DNA from: an uncultured Streptococcus sp.
GTDB taxonomy: Bacteria; Bacillota; Bacilli; Lactobacillales; Streptococcaceae
NCBI GenBank assembly: GCA_902470035.1
Contig: CABREZ010000008.1
Coordinates: 1-23,047, forward strand
Direction: 5' to 3'
Length of the DNA stretch: 23,047 nucleotides
In this document: positions 20,419-23,047 of the stretch, piece by piece
Layout of the letters: every line of letters begins with the position of its first letter
Numbering within the stretch: position 1 is the first letter of the stretch
Notes under the pieces: generated by a model
Told to the model about the DNA's origin: nothing
The model's input: only the letters and a program-made list of their open reading frames with translations
Databases searched by the model: none
Translations under genes and position numbers: made by a program

Positions 20419-22080
20419 ATGAAGAAACGTTATGCTCGATCAGCCTTGGGCTTGATCACTGCTCTCTTCCTCTTTGCCCAACCGGTAGAGGCCTGTACAG
20501 GTTTTATCATCGGTAAAAAGTTAACAGCAGATGGGAATGCTTTGTACGGACGTACGGAGGACTTAGAACCAAACCACAATAAGAACTTTGTGGTCAGAGA
20601 ACGAACTTATAACAAGAAAGGGGATGTCTTTGAAGATGCCACCAATGGCTTTAAATATGAGCTTCCGGAAGTAAGTTATAAATATACAGCTGTCCCAGAT
20701 GTTACCCCAGAACAAGGTGTATTTGATGAAGCTGGTTTTAATGAGCATGGGGTGTCCATCTCAGCTACCGTCTCAGCTTCAGCAAATGACAACATTAAAA
20801 AAGTCGATCCTTATGTAGAGGACGGCTTGGCTGAGTCTGCCCTCACCACTGTCGTTCTTCCAAGTGTCAAAACGGCTCGTGAAGGAGTCGAGCTTATTGC
20901 GAAAATTGTGGAAGAAAAAGGAGCAGCAGAAGGAAATATTGTAACGATTGCGGACAAGGAAGGAATCTGGTACATGGAGATCCTTTCTGGTCACCAATAT
21001 GTAGCCATTCTTTTCCCAGAAGATCGCTATGCAGTCTTCCCAAATACCTTCTTCTTAGGACATGTCGATTTTTCAGATAAGGAACGGACTATTGCCTCCA
21101 AGGATGTTGAAAAAGTGGCCCGTGATGCAGGAACCTATAAAGAAATCGATGGCCAGTTCCATGTTTCCCAATCCTACAATCCTCCTTTGCATGAGGCTGA
21201 TCGTTCTCGTGTTTGGTCTGGTATTAAGTCACTGGATCCAAATGCAGATGTGAACTATGATGACGACTATTTTGATTTGATGCATACAACGGATCGGAAA
21301 TTGACGCTACGAGATGCGATGAATCTCCAACGCAATCGGTTAGAAGGAACAGACTTCAAACCACAAGATCAAATGGAATTAGATGGAAAAGGGATCCCAG
21401 AAAAAGGGAAATTTGATGAAGTCTATAAATATCCGATTTCGAATCCGAATGTCATGGAAGCCCATATTTTCCAATTAAAGGACAATGTTCCGGATAGTGC
21501 TGGAGGGGGAACCATGTGGTTAGCGATGGGAAGCCCACGAAATGCTCCTTACTTACCTTACTATGGAAATATCACCAATACCTACCAAGCTTATCAAGAG
21601 TTAGGAACAGCCTATAATCCCCAATCTTGGTATTGGACTATGTCTCGCATTAATGATTTAGTTGCCAAATATCCTGATTTGTTCGGAGATGGAGCCATCC
21701 GTACTGAAATGGAACGCCTCGAATCTCAATGGATGGCTGAGCAAGAAATCAGTGATCAAGAACAAATTGCCCTCGCTTCACAGCCAGAGCAGGCGAGCCT
21801 AAAAGCGACAGAAACGAGCATGACTCGAGCTCAAAAGACCTTCGATCGTCTGCAAGAAATTCGTCAAGAAGCAGAAGAAAAGGTGATTGCTCAATATGGA
21901 CAAGGTGCTATTGACGATTTAACAGATGAAGAAGATGCAAACCAAGAAGAAGAAATCAATTTGGTACCATTTGATTATGACTTCGTCATCACGATTGGCT
22001 TAGCCCTTGTGACAGTGATAGGAGTAGGAATTTTCTTCATAAAATCAAAGAAAGCAAAGGGAGGTAAGAAGGATGAATAA
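20419..22080 (+). CDS. Surface-anchored C69-family dipeptidase, second paralogue
   Basis: A 553-residue paralogue of the protein at 16240. The signal peptide ends VEA before Cys26, which would become the N-terminal nucleophile (CTGFIIGKKLTADGNALYG). Shared blocks include VKTAREGVELIAKIVEEKG, SGHQYVAI and QSWYWTMSRINDLVAKYPD. An acidic linker (about 490-518) leads to a C-terminal helix and a KSKKAKGGKKDE tail, so the enzyme sits outside, anchored in the membrane. It likely releases dipeptides from peptides at the surface. The start has AAAGGAG upstream. Its end overlaps the PrsW-like gene by 8 bases, suggesting one unit. It differs from its paralogue enough that different peptide preferences are plausible. 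Confidence 0.92.
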   Translation: MKKRYARSALGLITALFLFAQPVEACTGFIIGKKLTADGNALYGRTEDLEPNHNKNFVVRERTYNKKGDVFEDATNGFKYELPEVSYKYTAVPDVTPEQGVFDEAGFNEHGVSISATVSASANDNIKKVDPYVEDGLAESALTTVVLPSVKTAREGVELIAKIVEEKGAAEGNIVTIADKEGIWYMEILSGHQYVAILFPEDRYAVFPNTFFLGHVDFSDKERTIASKDVEKVARDAGTYKEIDGQFHVSQSYNPPLHEADRSRVWSGIKSLDPNADVNYDDDYFDLMHTTDRKLTLRDAMNLQRNRLEGTDFKPQDQMELDGKGIPEKGKFDEVYKYPISNPNVMEAHIFQLKDNVPDSAGGGTMWLAMGSPRNAPYLPYYGNITNTYQAYQELGTAYNPQSWYWTMSRINDLVAKYPDLFGDGAIRTEMERLESQWMAEQEISDQEQIALASQPEQASLKATETSMTRAQKTFDRLQEIRQEAEEKVIAQYGQGAIDDLTDEEDANQEEEINLVPFDYDFVITIGLALVTVIGVGIFFIKSKKAKGGKKDE

Positions 22081-22903
22081 GTTTCAACGGATATTGCTCT
22101 TCCTATTTCTGGTCTTAGCAGGGATTGGGATGGAGTTTGAGCTAGGCTCTCTCTCTCAACAAGAGTTTAACCAAGTAGCAGGAAGAGATTTGGTATTAAA
22201 TCTGCTCGTTTTAGCGGTGATTGTCGTTCCTCTTTATCTCTTTATTAAGCGACTTGCAAAAAGATTTGAGGTTCCTCTTCTTGTTTTGTGGGCGACCATG
22301 TTTGGTGGTGCTTTTGTTGCTGGCTGGCTCAGTTTTTCAGGGAACAGCCTCATTGACCATTTCAATAGTCATCTCATTCAGGATGTTAGTACCTTTAATA
22401 AATGGACAGATGCTTTGACAGCACCTTTTTCTGAAGAATTTTTCAAAGCTCTGGTGGCCTTCTGGATCCTCTTGATTTTGGGTCGTAAGGATTTGAAATC
22501 GATTTTAATTGCCGGCTTTGGATCTGGTCTTGGTTTCCAAATCATTGAAGATCTAGGTTATGTGGCGCGTCAAACGCGAACTGGAGACCTCTCAGCAGTA
22601 ACAGAGGCAGTAAACCGCATTTCTGGTGGTTTAGCATCTCATGCAGTCTACACAGCTGTTGTATCTGTTGGAGCCTTTCTCATCCTGTCTCAGTGCACCA
22701 AGCAAAAAGAAAAGCTCTTTGGTCTCTGGTGTGTAGTTTCCACGGTGACCAATCACTTCTTATGGAATTCCCCATTCTATGAAACAGACCATCGGGTCAA
22801 TATTTTGGTAGGCTTGCTCTTTGCCTTCCAAGTGGGAACCTTTATTGAGGTCGTGCTCTTTGCTCATAAAAATCCGAATCTAAACCTTTTAAAGAAACAG
22901 TAA
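22073..22903 (+). CDS. PrsW-like intramembrane protease
   Basis: A 276-residue polytopic membrane protein with about seven to eight helices. It carries the motifs of the PrsW family of membrane proteases: Glu121-Glu122-x-x-Lys125 (SEEFFKAL), a GFQIIED segment with Glu159, His190 in ASHAVYT and His228 in TNHFLWNS. In Bacillus PrsW starts cleavage of the anti-sigma factor RsiW; streptococci lack that partner as far as I know, so the substrate here is unknown. It starts inside the last codons of the dipeptidase gene behind GGGAGGTAAGAAGG and ends before a large terminator. Co-expression with a membrane-anchored peptidase suggests the protease might act on its neighbour or on the envelope, but this is inference. 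Confidence 0.82.
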   Translation: MNKFQRILLFLFLVLAGIGMEFELGSLSQQEFNQVAGRDLVLNLLVLAVIVVPLYLFIKRLAKRFEVPLLVLWATMFGGAFVAGWLSFSGNSLIDHFNSHLIQDVSTFNKWTDALTAPFSEEFFKALVAFWILLILGRKDLKSILIAGFGSGLGFQIIEDLGYVARQTRTGDLSAVTEAVNRISGGLASHAVYTAVVSVGAFLILSQCTKQKEKLFGLWCVVSTVTNHFLWNSPFYETDHRVNILVGLLFAFQVGTFIEVVLFAHKNPNLNLLKKQ

Positions 22904-22937
22904 GAGATGGATTTGGTAGTCAGGAAATAAAAAATAG

Positions 22938-22958
22938 TCTGGGACAACATTGTTCTCA
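22938..22958 (+). other. Small imperfect hairpin before the final terminator
   Basis: CTGGGACAA and TTGTTCTCAG can fold around a CAT loop with a one-base bulge and a G-U pair. Similar TCTGGGACAA strings occur in streptococcal intergenic DNA in my recollection, so it may be part of a dispersed small repeat. Function is unknown. Confidence 0.3.
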
Positions 22959-22964
22959 GTCACA

Positions 22965-23004
22965 AAAAAGCTAGAGATTTCCAATTGTGGAACTCTAGCT
23001 TTTT
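22965..23004 (+). terminator. Large bidirectional terminator
   Basis: AAAAAGCTAGAG (22965-22976) pairs fully with CTCTAGCTTTTT (22993-23004), and inside it TTCCA (22979-22983) pairs with TGGAA (22988-22992). A and T tracts on either side let it work on both strands, closing the peptidase/PrsW unit and a possible convergent gene. Confidence 0.88.
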
Positions 23005-23047
23005 AATTTTGAGTAGTTTTCTTATTGTATTTGAGGTGATTATTGGC
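23003..23047 (-). CDS. Possible 3' end of a convergent gene, cut by the window edge
   Basis: Read on the - strand from the window edge, 14 sense codons (ANNHLKYNKKTTQN) end at a TAA (23005 to 23003) that touches the bidirectional terminator. A stop directly before a terminator is what a gene end looks like, but the piece is too short to identify and could be chance. Confidence 0.3.
   Translation of the reverse strand, partial: ANNHLKYNKKTTQN

Noticed and set aside
1..23047. CRISPR arrays, insertion sequences, phage attachment sites, rRNA
   Set aside because: No regularly spaced repeats, transposase motifs or rRNA segments were seen on either strand.

Overview
The window reads as a chromosomal segment of a viridans-type Streptococcus. 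Three things support this: the gene order ybeY-dgkA-era, mutM-coaE-pmrA-rpmG-secG-rnr-smpB, tehB, which I recall from the pneumococcal/mitis-type chromosome; close protein resemblance of PmrA, SecG and L33 to pneumococcal versions as I remember them; and strong AGGAG ribosome sites with TTGnnn-17-TAnnnT promoters. The species cannot be fixed from this window alone. Nearly all genes are on the + strand; only a possible gene end at the right edge lies on the - strand.

Layout. (1) 1-525: 3' end of a GNAT acetyltransferase, then a tRNA-Thr(GGT) with its own promoter and terminator. (2) 526-4404: a drug-efflux unit. A promoter drives a 23-codon leader peptide, two tandem terminator hairpins whose arms can re-pair into an antiterminator, and then two half-ABC exporters (PatA/PatB-like). 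This looks like ribosome-sensing transcription attenuation. (3) 4406-6269: ybeY, dgkA and era under an extended -10 promoter, closed by a terminator directly after era. (4) 6270-10075: an AT-rich restriction-modification island. It has a fused nuclease-methyltransferase (BcgI-like type IIB/IIG architecture) and a specificity gene interrupted by an (AT)7 tract. Loss of one AT unit would fuse a two-domain specificity protein to a third DNA-recognition domain. (5) 10088-12864: mutM, coaE, pmrA, rpmG, tightly packed. pmrA lacks a usable ATG/GTG/TTG in its frame before the first membrane helix. (6) 12851-16106: secG with its own promoter inside rpmG, then rnr and smpB. (7) 16107-17985: a surface C69 dipeptidase under a cre-overlapped promoter. 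(8) 18085-19051: tehB. (9) 19055-20256: lrgA-lrgB. (10) 20339-23004: a second surface C69 dipeptidase, again with a cre-like promoter, overlapping a PrsW-like intramembrane protease gene, closed by a large bidirectional terminator that may also serve a convergent - strand gene.

How the parts fit together. Housekeeping RNA/ribosome functions (ybeY, era, rpmG, rnr, smpB) alternate with envelope functions (dgkA, secG, lrgAB). The two dipeptidases share signal peptide, nucleophile position, C-terminal membrane anchor and promoter/cre layout, and so look like a CcpA-controlled peptide-scavenging pair.

The most notable features are the apparently phase-variable three-domain specificity gene in the RM island, the attenuator ahead of the ABC pair, and the abnormal start of pmrA. 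All calls come from reading the sequence and from family knowledge; no database search was run.
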